Assembly: GCA_965371245.1 (NCBI GenBank)
Contig: CBDUXT010000003.1
Span: 70,850 to 134,849 of the forward strand
DNA: 64,000 bases
Origin: CBDUXT01 sp965371245
GTDB taxonomy: Bacteria > Planctomycetota > Phycisphaerae > UBA1845
Reading direction: 5' to 3'
Shown: positions 44,798 to 53,203 of the stretch, piece by piece
Position numbering within the stretch: position 1 is the stretch's first letter
Layout: each line of letters begins with the position of its first letter
Notes under the pieces: generated by a model
Database searches by the model: none
What the model was told of the DNA's origin: nothing
Seen by the model: only the letters and a program-made list of their open reading frames with translations
Position numbers and translations under genes: made by a program

Positions 44798-45706
44798 ATG
44801 ACCGAACCCATGACCAACGCGCTGAGCATCGACCTTGAGGATTGGCCTCAGAGCGTGCTCGATCCCTCGCTTCCGATCACCGGCTGCGTGGTGCGCAACA
44901 CGGAGCGTGTGTTGGCGCTGCTCCAGCGTCATCGGGTTCGCGCGACGTTCTTCGCGCTGGGCAAGCCGTGCGAGGCGCATCCCAAGCTCCTGGCGAGCGT
45001 GGCGGGCGAGGGGCACGAAATCGCCACGCATGGGTGGGGACACGAGCTGCTGTTCAACATGACGCCGCAGCGCTTCCGAGTCGATCTTCAGCGCAGCATC
45101 GACGTCATCCAAAGCCAGGTGGGTATGCGCCCGATCGGATACCGCGCGCCGGCCTTTTCTATCACGAATGCGACTCGCTGGGCCGGACCGATCCTGGCGG
45201 AGTTGGGCATCCGGTACAGCTCCAGCATCTTTCCCATCGCCGGGCGCCGGTACGGAATCCCCAGCGCGCCGCGCTTCCCCCATCGCTGGCCAACCTGCAA
45301 CCTGATCGAGTTTCCTCTGACCACGATCCGACGCTTTGGCCGAAACCTCCCAGTGGCCGGCGGCGGGTACTTCCGATTACTGCCCAAGGCCATCCTCTCC
45401 GGGGCGATCCGGGAAGTGAACCGAGAGGGTCAACCGGCCGTGGTCTACCTGCACCCCTACGAGTTCGCCTCGGGCGAGCTTTCGACCTTACAAAAACGCG
45501 GCCTTCCGCTCGGGTTGCGAACCTATCTGGGTCAATCTCTGTTCCGGGGGCTGGTTCCCGGGCGGCTCCACGCGCTGCTTTCAGAGTTCCCGTTCGCGCC
45601 GCTGGCCGACGTGCTTCGACTGAACTCCGCCGGCGTCGCGCTGCCCGCTCGCACGCATGAGCCAACACCGAGCCGGCACGGGCTTGTACTGAAAGCGGCC
45701 GGATGA
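44798..45706 (+). CDS. polysaccharide deacetylase (NodB-like)
   Basis: 302 aa. NodB-homology metal site: D12-E14-D15 in ALSIDLEDW, H78 and H82 in THGWGHE, later RAPAFSIT and the C-terminal His in VVYLHPYEF. Domain layout follows XrtA-associated polysaccharide deacetylases, which begin with the same NALS(V/I)D(V/L)EDW line. It removes N-acetyl groups from the nascent glycan, probably in the cytoplasm or periplasm (no signal peptide). Overlaps the following GT4 gene by ATGA. Confidence 0.85.
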   Translation: MTEPMTNALSIDLEDWPQSVLDPSLPITGCVVRNTERVLALLQRHRVRATFFALGKPCEAHPKLLASVAGEGHEIATHGWGHELLFNMTPQRFRVDLQRSIDVIQSQVGMRPIGYRAPAFSITNATRWAGPILAELGIRYSSSIFPIAGRRYGIPSAPRFPHRWPTCNLIEFPLTTIRRFGRNLPVAGGGYFRLLPKAILSGAIREVNREGQPAVVYLHPYEFASGELSTLQKRGLPLGLRTYLGQSLFRGLVPGRLHALLSEFPFAPLADVLRLNSAGVALPARTHEPTPSRHGLVLKAAG

Positions 45707-46857
45707 GCACCGACCGCCCCATTCGCGTTCTTCATGTCACGCGCATTCCGCGAACGGTTACGACCTTTCTGTTCCCACTGCTCGAGGCGCATCGCCAGCG
45801 CGGCGACCAGGTCAGTGTGGCCTGCACCGATGCGCCGGAGGCGGCAGAAATCGAGGCTGCGGGATTCCCGGTCCACCGCTTCAGCCTAACCCGCAGTCTG
45901 TCGCCGCTGAACCTGAGCCGAGCCGTGTGGCAGCTTCGGCGAATCGTGCGGCGCGAGCGCATCGACTGGGTCTTCGCCCACACGCCGATAGCCAGCGGTG
46001 CCGCGCGGGTAGCAGCGCTGATCGGCCGTGCCCGCGGGACGGTCTACATGGCGCACGGGTTGCCTTGCGCGCCGCAGATGCCCAAGTCGGCCTGGCTCGT
46101 CTGGTACACGATGGAGCGCCTCTTAAGCCTCGTCACGCGCGGCATCATCACCATGAACCGCTACGACTACGGTCTCGCCCGACGCAGGCTGCTTCGGCGC
46201 TCGCCGGACCGAGTCTTCCAGGTCAACGGCGTCGGCGTGGATGCGGACGCACTCGATCGGCTGTGCGGCAAGACGGACGCGGCCGCGGTCAAACAAGAGC
46301 TGGGCAGCCCGGTCGATGCCCCGATGCTGTTGCTCCTGGCACGCACGGTGGCAAACAAGGGGATTCGCGAGTACCTGGAGGCCGCCCGGCAACTGGTCGA
46401 GGCGGGAACCTCGGCGCGGTTCGTACTGGCCGGCGTGGGTCCGCTCGATGCCGAGATCGCGGCGTACATTCAGCGGCATCGTCTTGAAAAGAACGTGATG
46501 TTCTTGGGCTGGCGAAACGACGCCCACCGCCTGATGGCGGCCTGCGACATCTACGTCCTTCCCACCTATTACCCCGAGGGGCTTCCCGTGTCGGTGCTCG
46601 AGGCGATGGGCTGCGGCAAGCCGGTGGTGGCCACGCAGCACCGCGGATGCGAGGACGAGGTTGTCGATGGCGTCACCGGCCTGCTCATCCCGGTGCGCGA
46701 TTCCACCGCGCTCGCAGGCGCGATCAAGCGGTTGCTCGACGACCCGAGCGAGGCCAAACGGCTGGGCGAGGCCGGGCGCCGCAGAATCGACGAGCACTAC
46801 CGCATCGAGCAGACCACAGCGGCCACCCTCGCGGCGTTCGATCGGATCATCGCGTAA
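45703..46857 (+). CDS. GT4 glycosyltransferase
   Basis: 384 aa from ATG 45703 (ATGA overlap). N-terminal IRVLHVTRIPRTVTTFLFPLLEA and a second Rossmann domain with LLLLARTVANKGIREYLEAAR, RFVLAGVGPLDAEI, NVMFLGWRNDAHRLMAACDIYVLPTYYPEGLPVSVLEAMGC split over two motifs. The EGLPVSVLEAM block is the EX7E nucleotide-sugar site of GT4. Last gene of the polysaccharide cluster; a long hairpin lies 82 bp downstream. Confidence 0.85.
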   Translation: MSTDRPIRVLHVTRIPRTVTTFLFPLLEAHRQRGDQVSVACTDAPEAAEIEAAGFPVHRFSLTRSLSPLNLSRAVWQLRRIVRRERIDWVFAHTPIASGAARVAALIGRARGTVYMAHGLPCAPQMPKSAWLVWYTMERLLSLVTRGIITMNRYDYGLARRRLLRRSPDRVFQVNGVGVDADALDRLCGKTDAAAVKQELGSPVDAPMLLLLARTVANKGIREYLEAARQLVEAGTSARFVLAGVGPLDAEIAAYIQRHRLEKNVMFLGWRNDAHRLMAACDIYVLPTYYPEGLPVSVLEAMGCGKPVVATQHRGCEDEVVDGVTGLLIPVRDSTALAGAIKRLLDDPSEAKRLGEAGRRRIDEHYRIEQTTAATLAAFDRIIA

Positions 46858-46939
46858 AGGAAGCGACTTGCGGGCGCGGCTTCGATGACTCATTGCTTCA
46901 TCTATGTCGAAGCACCTGAGCAACGGCGGAACGCCCCTC

Positions 46940-46999
46940 GTAGGGCGGGCTATTGCCCGCCTTCCGACCCCAAAAAAGGCGGGCAATCGCCCGCCCTAC
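46940..46999 (+). repeat. long 24-bp stem hairpin between convergent genes
   Basis: Arms 46940-46963 and 46976-46999 (tagggcgggctattgcccg ... cgggcaatcgcccgccct) pair with a single mismatch; the loop is 12 nt. It lies between the ends of the GT4 gene and the S9 peptidase gene. An A-run in the loop rather than a T-run after it argues for a mobile palindrome more than a classical terminator, but it could stop both transcripts. Confidence 0.7.
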
Positions 47000-47056
47000 G
47001 GAATGCGATGGATCGCGAGAACCGAGCCGCGGGCGTCAAGCTCACGGCGAACCTGC

Positions 47057-47086
47057 GTCCGCGCGGGCTGAAGCCCGCGGCTCGGG
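47057..47086 (+). repeat. palindromic repeat E, copy 3
   Basis: Same sequence as copy 2 at 44678-44707. It sits 15 bp before repeat G copy 2 (47101-47124) and 60 bp past the stop-side of the S9 peptidase gene. Confidence 0.75.
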
Positions 47087-47100
47087 TTGTCGTGGAAGTT

Positions 47101-47124
47101 GTAGGTCGGGTGATCGACCCGGCA
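47101..47124 (+). repeat. short palindromic repeat G, copy 2
   Basis: gtaggtcgggtgatcgaccc followed by ggca; its hairpin gggtgatcgaccc lies 20 bp from the stop codon of the converging S9 peptidase gene. Confidence 0.65.
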
Positions 47125-47144
47125 TCACTCTATGGACCGCCGCG

Positions 47145-49067
47145 CTACGTGCCTTTCAGATACTTGTCCAGGAACTTCACGTAGGACTCGGAGGCCGTGA
47201 TGCGATTCTCGCGCTTTCGGAAGCCGTGCCCCTCGTCGGGGAAGACCACATACTCGACCGGCACCCCGTTCTTTTTGGCGCCCGCGACCAACTCGTCGCT
47301 CTCCACCTGCAGAACGCGCGGGTCATTCGCGCCCTGGATGACCATGAGCGGCCGCACGATGTTCGAGGCGTGGAACAGCGGAGAGATTCGCCGCAGCCGC
47401 TCTTGTTCCTTCTCGGGGTTGCCGAGCTCGGCGTAGAGTGACTCGCGCTGCGCCTCCCACCACGACGGAATACTCTCCAGCGTTCGCACCCAGTTGGTCA
47501 CGCCGAAAATGTCGATGCCGACGTCGAACGCCTCAGGCTCGAACGTCAGCGCGGCGGCCACCATGTACCCACCATAGCTGCCCCCGATAATGCCGATTCG
47601 GTCGGGATCGACCCAACCTTGTCCTTCGAGGTACCTGCGGGCCCAGACGCAGTCCTTGAGATCGACGTCGCCGTGCTTGCGGTCGTCCATGTGGTAGAAG
47701 GTCTTGCCGTAGCCGGAAGAACCCCGGTTGTTAACCGCCAGAATCGCGTAGCCATGGTTGACCAGGTGCTGGATCGTCGGGCTGTACCCCATGCGGCTCT
47801 GCCCGCCGGGTCCGCCGTGTACCCACACCAGCGCCGGAAGCCTGTTGTTGCGAGCAGCGGTCTTTGGTTTGTAGAGAATGGCCGGTATCTTCAGCCCGTC
47901 GAAGCTCTTGTACCGGATCACGCGGGCGTCAACCAGATCCCGGGCGTCAATCTCCGGGTTGAGGGTGTCGGTCAATTGGCGATGTTCGCCTGTCTCAAGA
48001 TCCAGGACGAACAGGTTCGAAGGCGACGTGGCGCTGTTGATGTAGAACGCCATCTGCGTTTCGCTCGGCGAGATTCTCACGCCGCGAATGTCGCCTTCGG
48101 GCAGGTCCCTGATCTTCAGCTTTCGCCCGGTGCGCGTGTCGAGGATCGTGACGATCGTGCGGGCGTCCTCGTTGATGCCCGAGACGCGATAGCGCCCGTT
48201 CTCCGAGAAGTAGATGTAGGAGACGTCCCATTTCGCCTTCAGGATCGCTCGGTGCGTACCCGCCATCAGATCGTACGCCCAGGCCTGGTTGAACTCGCCG
48301 TGGCCGTTCGTGCCGTAGTAGAGTTCACCGCTGTCCGGGGTAAAAGCCATGACCCGGTGGGAGATGTCGCCCGTGTGCTCGGTAATCAGCTTCGGTTTGG
48401 CGTCGGCGTCGGTCGCGTCCCAGACCAGGATGTCGTTGTCGGCGTTGTTGCGAATCTTGGAGAGCGCGACCCATCGGTTGTCGTCGCTGATTCCGGCGAT
48501 GAACCACCCACCGGTGTTGCGGAAGACGAGCTGCTCCGAGTAACCGTCGGTCGTGATCTTGTACAGGTCGAAGAACTTCGGATCACGTTCGTTGGTGGTG
48601 ACCCAGAAGGCCGTCTTGTCGCCGGTCCAGCCCGCGAACGAGGCCTTGACGTTCTCACCCGGTGTCAGGTCGGTGACGGTGCCGTCCACCGCGCGGACGT
48701 AGATGTGGTTCCGTTCGTTGCCGCCCTGGTCGGACGTGTACAGGATGCGCTCGTCATGCGGAAAATAGCTAATCCCGAAGACCGCGTTGGTCGTCGAGCC
48801 CGTCACCTGCGTGGGCTCACCGCCGGCGATGGGTTGCACGAAGGCGTTGAACACTCCGGTCGCGTCCGTGGTAATCAGCAACTTTGATTCATCAGGGGAA
48901 AACGATGCGCCGGAAACGCTAACCGTGTCGTAGAAAGTCTTGGCGCTATACTGCGTGATCGCCTCAGGTCCGCGACCGTAGTTGCGTATGGTGGCGCAGC
49001 CCCCGCCGAGCCAGCCAACCATCGTCAAACCGACCAGTACCAACTGCGTCTGCGTTCTCGCTTGCAT
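47145..49067 (-). CDS. S9 family serine peptidase, lipoprotein (dipeptidyl-peptidase type)
   Basis: 640 aa from ATG 49067, with GGAG 7 bases upstream. Lipoprotein signal: LVLVGLTMVGWLGGGC. Residues about 45-380 form a beta-propeller with WD-like repeats (SFSPDESKLLITTDATGVF). The C-terminal alpha/beta-hydrolase has the nucleophile Ser in IIGGSYGGYMVA, Asp in VIQGANDPRV and His in FPDEGHGF. S9 peptidases cut oligopeptides, typically after proline or dipeptide-wise from the N-terminus. Sitting in the periplasm on a lipid anchor, it would process incoming peptides. The frame continues to 49169 without support. Confidence 0.88.
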   Translation of the reverse strand: MQARTQTQLVLVGLTMVGWLGGGCATIRNYGRGPEAITQYSAKTFYDTVSVSGASFSPDESKLLITTDATGVFNAFVQPIAGGEPTQVTGSTTNAVFGISYFPHDERILYTSDQGGNERNHIYVRAVDGTVTDLTPGENVKASFAGWTGDKTAFWVTTNERDPKFFDLYKITTDGYSEQLVFRNTGGWFIAGISDDNRWVALSKIRNNADNDILVWDATDADAKPKLITEHTGDISHRVMAFTPDSGELYYGTNGHGEFNQAWAYDLMAGTHRAILKAKWDVSYIYFSENGRYRVSGINEDARTIVTILDTRTGRKLKIRDLPEGDIRGVRISPSETQMAFYINSATSPSNLFVLDLETGEHRQLTDTLNPEIDARDLVDARVIRYKSFDGLKIPAILYKPKTAARNNRLPALVWVHGGPGGQSRMGYSPTIQHLVNHGYAILAVNNRGSSGYGKTFYHMDDRKHGDVDLKDCVWARRYLEGQGWVDPDRIGIIGGSYGGYMVAAALTFEPEAFDVGIDIFGVTNWVRTLESIPSWWEAQRESLYAELGNPEKEQERLRRISPLFHASNIVRPLMVIQGANDPRVLQVESDELVAGAKKNGVPVEYVVFPDEGHGFRKRENRITASESYVKFLDKYLKGT

Positions 49068-49500
49068 CGCTCTTCTCCAGATGACTGCGGACAGGACCGC
49101 GGGTCCGCCCAGCGGCGCCCGGCATTGTAGACCCCGCCCCACCCCGTGCAAAGGAAGACTTGACGACATCCGACACCCGCCGCTAGACTCGGGTCGCTCG
49201 GGTCTTTAGAGACAAAACCCGGCTGTTCCCGCCCCTCCACGACCAACGTCATGGTCGGCGCTGAATCCGGTCAGGCGCAAGAGAATGCGTCTCCGGAGGG
49301 TCGGATTCGCGGATGGTTCCCTTGCGGGATCGAATCACTAGGGCTTTGACACGGCTCAACCGATGGATGGCGTCCGATCGGAACAATCCAGGACTCAGAC
49401 CCGACGCCGGCAGGGAGCCGCGCGCCATACATGGCCGCGCTTCGCTTGGCCATGCCACCCATCGGCTCACGTGTGTCGGAGTACCAGAAGGAGGACTACC
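49068..49500 (+). other. 433-bp divergent gap with partial repeat C
   Basis: Separates the minus-strand S9 peptidase from the plus-strand amidohydrolase pair. Holds a partial repeat C (acatggccgcgcttcgcttgg, about 49431-49461) 40 bp before the amidohydrolase start, and the AAGGAGG site at 49488-49494. Nothing else recognisable. Confidence 0.5.
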
Positions 49501-50811
49501 TTGCACACTTCAAGAATCATGATCGCGCTGGTCCTGGCCCTGGCGGCACCCGCCTGCCATGCACAGGAAAAGCATTACGCCTTCGTCGGGGCCAGGATCA
49601 TCCCCATCGTGGGCGCGGAACTGGACCAAGGCGTGTTGGTCGTGCAGGACGGTAAAATCACCGCCATCGGCCCGGCGAGCCTCGTGTCCATCCCGCCCGG
49701 TGCGCGGCGAATCGACGCCACGGGCAAGGTCATCATGCCCGGTCTGGTCGATACGCATAGCCACATCGGCGGCATCGGCGGTGCCGACGGCTCCGGTCCC
49801 ATCCAACCGGGTGTGCGGATTCTGGACTCGATCAACGTTCTCAGCTCGGGGTTCAAGCGGGCGCTGGCCGGCGGGTTGACCACCGTGAACATCATGCCAG
49901 GCTCAGGGCACTTACTCAGCGGGCAGACCATCTATCTCAAGATTCGCCTCCGCAAGACCATCGAGGACTGGTTCATCCGTGACGCCGATGGCGAGCCCAT
50001 GGGCGGCATCAAGATGGCCAACGGAACAAACTCGCAACGGGCCAAGCCCTTCCCCGGCACGCGCGGCAAGTCGGCGGCGCTCGTCCGCGAAAAGTACATC
50101 AAGGCGCAGGAGTACCGCGACAAGGTGGCTCGCGCCGCGGGCGACCCCGACAAGTTGCCCGCGCGTGACCTGGCCATGGAAGCCCTGATCGAGGTGCTGG
50201 AGGGCAAGCGCATCGTTCACCACCACACGCACCGCCACGACGACATCATGACCGTTTTGCGGCTCTCGAAGGAGTTCGGCTTCCGCGTGGTGCTCCATCA
50301 CGTCTCGGAGGGGTGGAAGGTGGCCGATGAAATCGCCGCGGCCGGCGTCCCGTGCTCGGTGATCGTGCTCGACAGCCCGGGCGGCAAACTCGAAGCGGCC
50401 AACCTCGTGCTGGAGACCGGCGGCATCCTTGAGCGAGCGGGCGTCAACGTGGCCTTTCACACCGACGACTGGATCACGGACTCTCGGGTGTTCTTCCGAT
50501 CGGCTGCACTGGCTGTTCGGGCGGGCATGTCTCGGGCGGCGGCGCTTCGGTCGCTCACGCTTGCGGGCGCGGAGATGCTGGACCTCCAGGACCGGGTCGG
50601 CTCACTTGAGCCGGGCAAAGATGCGGATTTCATCATCCTCTCCGGTGATCCGTTCAGCGTATACACGAAAGTGTTACAGACGTGGGTTGAGGGTGAGAAG
50701 ATCTTCGACCGAAGTGACCCCAAGGATCACCTTTTCGCCGTGGGCGGTTACGGCGCCGGTGTCGATCAGAAACCCTACATGTGCTGCTTCGAAGATGGAG
50801 AGAACCAGTGA
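49501..50811 (+). CDS. secreted metal-dependent amidohydrolase
   Basis: 436 aa. Starts at TTG 49501, six bases after a perfect AAGGAGG (49488-49494); ATG 49519 is the alternative. Signal peptide RIMIALVLALAAPACHA-QE. Amidohydrolase superfamily (imidazolonepropionase/prolidase-like): metal ligands H86 and H88 in VDTHSHIG, a His-rich turn H240-H246 with D247/D248 (HHHTHRHDD), H266/H267, and H320-T-D322-D323. Such enzymes hydrolyse amide or related bonds in small molecules, including X-Pro dipeptides. With two S9 peptidases nearby a role in peptide use is likely. Stop and next start overlap (TGATG). Confidence 0.85.
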   Translation: MHTSRIMIALVLALAAPACHAQEKHYAFVGARIIPIVGAELDQGVLVVQDGKITAIGPASLVSIPPGARRIDATGKVIMPGLVDTHSHIGGIGGADGSGPIQPGVRILDSINVLSSGFKRALAGGLTTVNIMPGSGHLLSGQTIYLKIRLRKTIEDWFIRDADGEPMGGIKMANGTNSQRAKPFPGTRGKSAALVREKYIKAQEYRDKVARAAGDPDKLPARDLAMEALIEVLEGKRIVHHHTHRHDDIMTVLRLSKEFGFRVVLHHVSEGWKVADEIAAAGVPCSVIVLDSPGGKLEAANLVLETGGILERAGVNVAFHTDDWITDSRVFFRSAALAVRAGMSRAAALRSLTLAGAEMLDLQDRVGSLEPGKDADFIILSGDPFSVYTKVLQTWVEGEKIFDRSDPKDHLFAVGGYGAGVDQKPYMCCFEDGENQ

Positions 50812-52154
50812 TGACACGCCAACTAGAGCGTTTCCCGATTGGGTGTGCCAACCGATGGTGCTGTTCAAACCTCTCTACCGCCGGAAGACCGCGCGGGCTA
50901 AAGCCCGCGGCTTGGAACAGAAAAAGGAGAAATACTCCAGCTTGTGCCTTCGTCGCGTCGCTTCTGATTATGCCGGTCTTGGCACCGCCGGTGTCCGCCC
51001 AGGTGGCCGTTCGGGGCAAGAAAATCTACACGATGGCCGGCGCGGTCATCGACAACGGCGTCGTCGTCATTGTTGACGGCAAGATCTCGGCCGTGGGGCC
51101 TGCCTCAGAGGTTACGATTCCCGATGGTATGCGCGTGCTCGACGCGGCGGTTGTCACACCGGGTCTTGTCGATGGTCGCGGAACGGTCGGCCTGACCGGC
51201 ATCTACAACCAAACACAGGATCAGGACCAGATCGAGCGATCCACGCCGATGCAGCCCGAGCTGCGGGCCATCGATGCCTACAACAGTCATGAGGCCCTCA
51301 TCGAATGGGTTCGTAGCTACGGTGTCACGACCGTTCACGCCAGCCACGCGCCGGGCGAACTCATCTCCGGTCAGAGCATGGTCGTGAAGACCTTCGGGAA
51401 CACCGTGGATGAAGCAGTCATCAAGGACACGGCCGCCGTCGTTGCCACCATCGGACCGTTGTCGGTCAAGAGCGAACGCGGGAAATCGCCCGGCTCGCGC
51501 GGCAAGCAGATCGCCATGTTGCGGGGCGAGCTCATCAAGGCGCAGGAGTACGCCCGAAAACGAGCTTCGGCCGAGGAGGACAAGAAACCGGCGAGAAACC
51601 TCCGCCACGAAGCGCTCGCCCGCGTGCTCAGCAAGGAACTGCCGCTTCTTATCACGGCCAATCGCGTGCAGGACATCGCCACGGTGCTGCGCGTGGCCAA
51701 GGAGTTCGACATCCGCGTGTGGCTCGATAGTGCGGCCGAGAGCTATCTTCTGATCGACGAGATCAAGGCCGCCGGCATACCCGTCTTCATTCATCCCTCG
51801 ATGGCTCGGGCATCGCGCGATCTCGAAAACTCGAGCTTTGAGACAGCGGCGAAGCTGGTCCACGCGGGCATCCCCGTGGCGATGCAGAGCGGGTTCGAGA
51901 GCTACGTGCCCAAGACGCGCGTGGTGCTGTTCGAGGCGGCGCTGGCGGCCGCCAACGGTCTGACCTTCGAGGAAGCGCTGGCCACGATCACGACCGTGCC
52001 GGCCGCCATCCTCGGCATCGCGGATCGCGTCGGCTCACTCGAGGTGGGCAAGGACGGCGACGTGGCGCTCTACGACGGCGACCCGTTCGAATACACCTCG
52101 CACTGCATCGGCACGATTATCGAGGGGAACGTGGTGAGCGAAGTCGTACGCTAG
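50811..52154 (+). CDS. amidohydrolase-fold protein without metal ligands (probable pseudoenzyme)
   Basis: 447 aa from ATG 50811, overlapping the upstream stop by one base. Clearly a paralogue of the first gene (VRGKKIYTMAGAVIDNGVVVIVDGKISAVGPAS; KSPGSRGKQIAMLRGELIKAQEYARK). Every ligand position is changed: VDTHSHIG is VDGRGTVG (R123, T125); the THRHDD turn is ANRVQD; VVLHH is RVWLD; FHTDDW is MQSGFE. So it should not bind metal or hydrolyse. It may form a heteromer with the first enzyme. The N-terminus includes a translated repeat E (RPRGLKPAAW, residues 26-35) ahead of the signal core ACAFVASLLIMPVLAPPVSA. Confidence 0.85.
   Translation: MTRQLERFPIGCANRWCCSNLSTAGRPRGLKPAAWNRKRRNTPACAFVASLLIMPVLAPPVSAQVAVRGKKIYTMAGAVIDNGVVVIVDGKISAVGPASEVTIPDGMRVLDAAVVTPGLVDGRGTVGLTGIYNQTQDQDQIERSTPMQPELRAIDAYNSHEALIEWVRSYGVTTVHASHAPGELISGQSMVVKTFGNTVDEAVIKDTAAVVATIGPLSVKSERGKSPGSRGKQIAMLRGELIKAQEYARKRASAEEDKKPARNLRHEALARVLSKELPLLITANRVQDIATVLRVAKEFDIRVWLDSAAESYLLIDEIKAAGIPVFIHPSMARASRDLENSSFETAAKLVHAGIPVAMQSGFESYVPKTRVVLFEAALAAANGLTFEEALATITTVPAAILGIADRVGSLEVGKDGDVALYDGDPFEYTSHCIGTIIEGNVVSEVVR
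50889..50915 (+). repeat. palindromic repeat E, copy 4 (inside a gene)
   Basis: gcgcgggct-aaagcccgcg, read in frame as part of the second amidohydrolase N-region. It lies between the coupled ATG (50811) and the hydrophobic signal core (about 50945-50995). Confidence 0.8.
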
Positions 52155-52166
52155 CAAGTCGGCGCT

Positions 52167-52193
52167 GAGCCGCGGGCTTCAGCCCGCGCGGAC
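52167..52193 (-). repeat. palindromic repeat E, copy 5
   Basis: Reverse copy 12 bp after the stop of the second amidohydrolase; as a hairpin it could also act in transcript ending. E therefore flanks and also interrupts this gene. Confidence 0.75.
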
Positions 52194-52280
52194 GCCGGCC
52201 CCCGAACGCATCGCATCCGCAGCTCAGCCTCGCAGACGAAACGGCGGACGACCCACAGGCGTGGGCGTGGTTGAATTCAC

Positions 52281-52402
52281 GCTGACTGCGTCGGTCTGTC
52301 CACTATGCGTGGGCTGCGCTTGGTTCCCGTGGGCACATTCGTTGCGTACGCGCTGCAGGCCCGCATCCTACCTGAACGGGCGTCCAACGTATGGCAAGAA
52401 AC
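52281..52402 (-). pseudogene. relic of a third small zinc-ribbon gene
   Basis: Bases 52361-52402 match the upstream region of the small zinc-ribbon gene at 52814-52856 (shared catcctacctgaa and agaaacg). Reading on from there gives CSAYATNVPTGTK, reminiscent of a zinc-ribbon start whose cysteines have decayed. I take it as the leftover of a tandem triplication. The similarity is seen by eye only. Confidence 0.4.
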
Positions 52403-52428
52403 GTCTGCGCGCAGGGTTCCTCGCCAGT

Positions 52429-52626
52429 TCAAAAGGCAAACCACAGGGTTGCGCCGACCAAACTGATACCCACCGCAAGACAAAGCCAGGTCAAATTCGT
52501 ATCCCAGACCCAGGGGCGAGCTTGTGTGAGGCCGGGGTGGAGTAGCGACGCCCCGCACTCGGCGCAGAACTTCGCGTTACCTTGGTTGGTGAAACTACAT
52601 TGCTTACGTGGGCAGATCCGTGTCAC
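52429..52626 (-). CDS. small zinc-ribbon membrane protein
   Basis: 65 aa from GTG 52626, whose GTGA overlaps the stop of the preceding small gene. A zinc ribbon ICPRKQCSFTNQGNAKFCAECG (four Cys with 4, 10 and 2 residues between) is followed by a single membrane helix (TWLCLAVGISLVGATLWFAF) at the very C-terminus. A long open frame to 53154 includes repeat A and is not coding. Same architecture as its neighbour; they look like a duplicated pair. Role unknown. Confidence 0.6.
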   Translation of the reverse strand: MTRICPRKQCSFTNQGNAKFCAECGASLLHPGLTQARPWVWDTNLTWLCLAVGISLVGATLWFAF

Positions 52627-52811
52627 ATACCCCACCCGAACAAGATGGCCCAAAGTGCGATAAAGCCGAGCAGCACAATCATTCCGCCCAACATCCACAG
52701 GAATATCACACCCACCGGGCGCGTCGTCAGTGTGGACCCACACTCGATGCAGAATTTCGCGCGTGGATGGTTTTGGTGGCCACATGCGCCGCGCTGGCAG
52801 ATATTTGGCAT
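52623..52811 (-). CDS. small zinc-ribbon membrane protein
   Basis: 62 aa. Zinc ribbon NICQRGACGHQNHPRAKFC followed by IECG, with the same Cys spacing as the neighbour, then a helix (GVIFLWMLGGMIVLLGFIAL). AGGTAGGA lies upstream of ATG 52811. Tail-anchored, cytoplasmic ribbon is the likely topology. Coupled to the next gene by GTGA. Confidence 0.6.
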   Translation of the reverse strand: MPNICQRGACGHQNHPRAKFCIECGSTLTTRPVGVIFLWMLGGMIVLLGFIALWAILFGWGM

Positions 52812-52994
52812 GCCGCCATCCTACCTGAAGGTGTGCCCGACGTACAGCCAGAAACGCGTTTGAGGGGCGGGAGTAGACGATGGTGTCCGACGGCGGCTTG
52901 CCACAGGCGATCAACAAGTCACATCCCACCGAAACGAACAACCAACCAAAAGACCGGGTGGCCCACCCATCGCTGCGCGATGAATGGGCCACCC

Positions 52995-53154
52995 GGGCAG
53001 TCTTCAGAGCACAGGGCGCGAGCCCTGTGACCGGTCTCGTATCGTAGAACCCAAGTGCTTGTTCGCATCGTGTCCGTGGGCTTGCGCCCACGGCTCTGAG
53101 GTGGCGCGGCGCCGTCAAGATTGCCTTACACGTGCCGCCAGAACTGTCACGCAC
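52995..53154 (-). repeat. dispersed repeat A, copy 4
   Basis: Reverse copy in the gap between the small zinc-ribbon genes and the prolyl oligopeptidase gene. Hairpin stems are perfect here (ccgtgggc-ttgc-gcccacgg). Confidence 0.85.
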
Positions 53155-53203
53155 TCCGCAAGCTCCGCCGCGAATCCGTACGACGTCGAACGTAGCCGGG
53201 CGG

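Noticed and set aside
47619..48887. 422-codon plus-strand open frame
   Set aside because: Antisense to the S9 peptidase, whose catalytic triad is intact.
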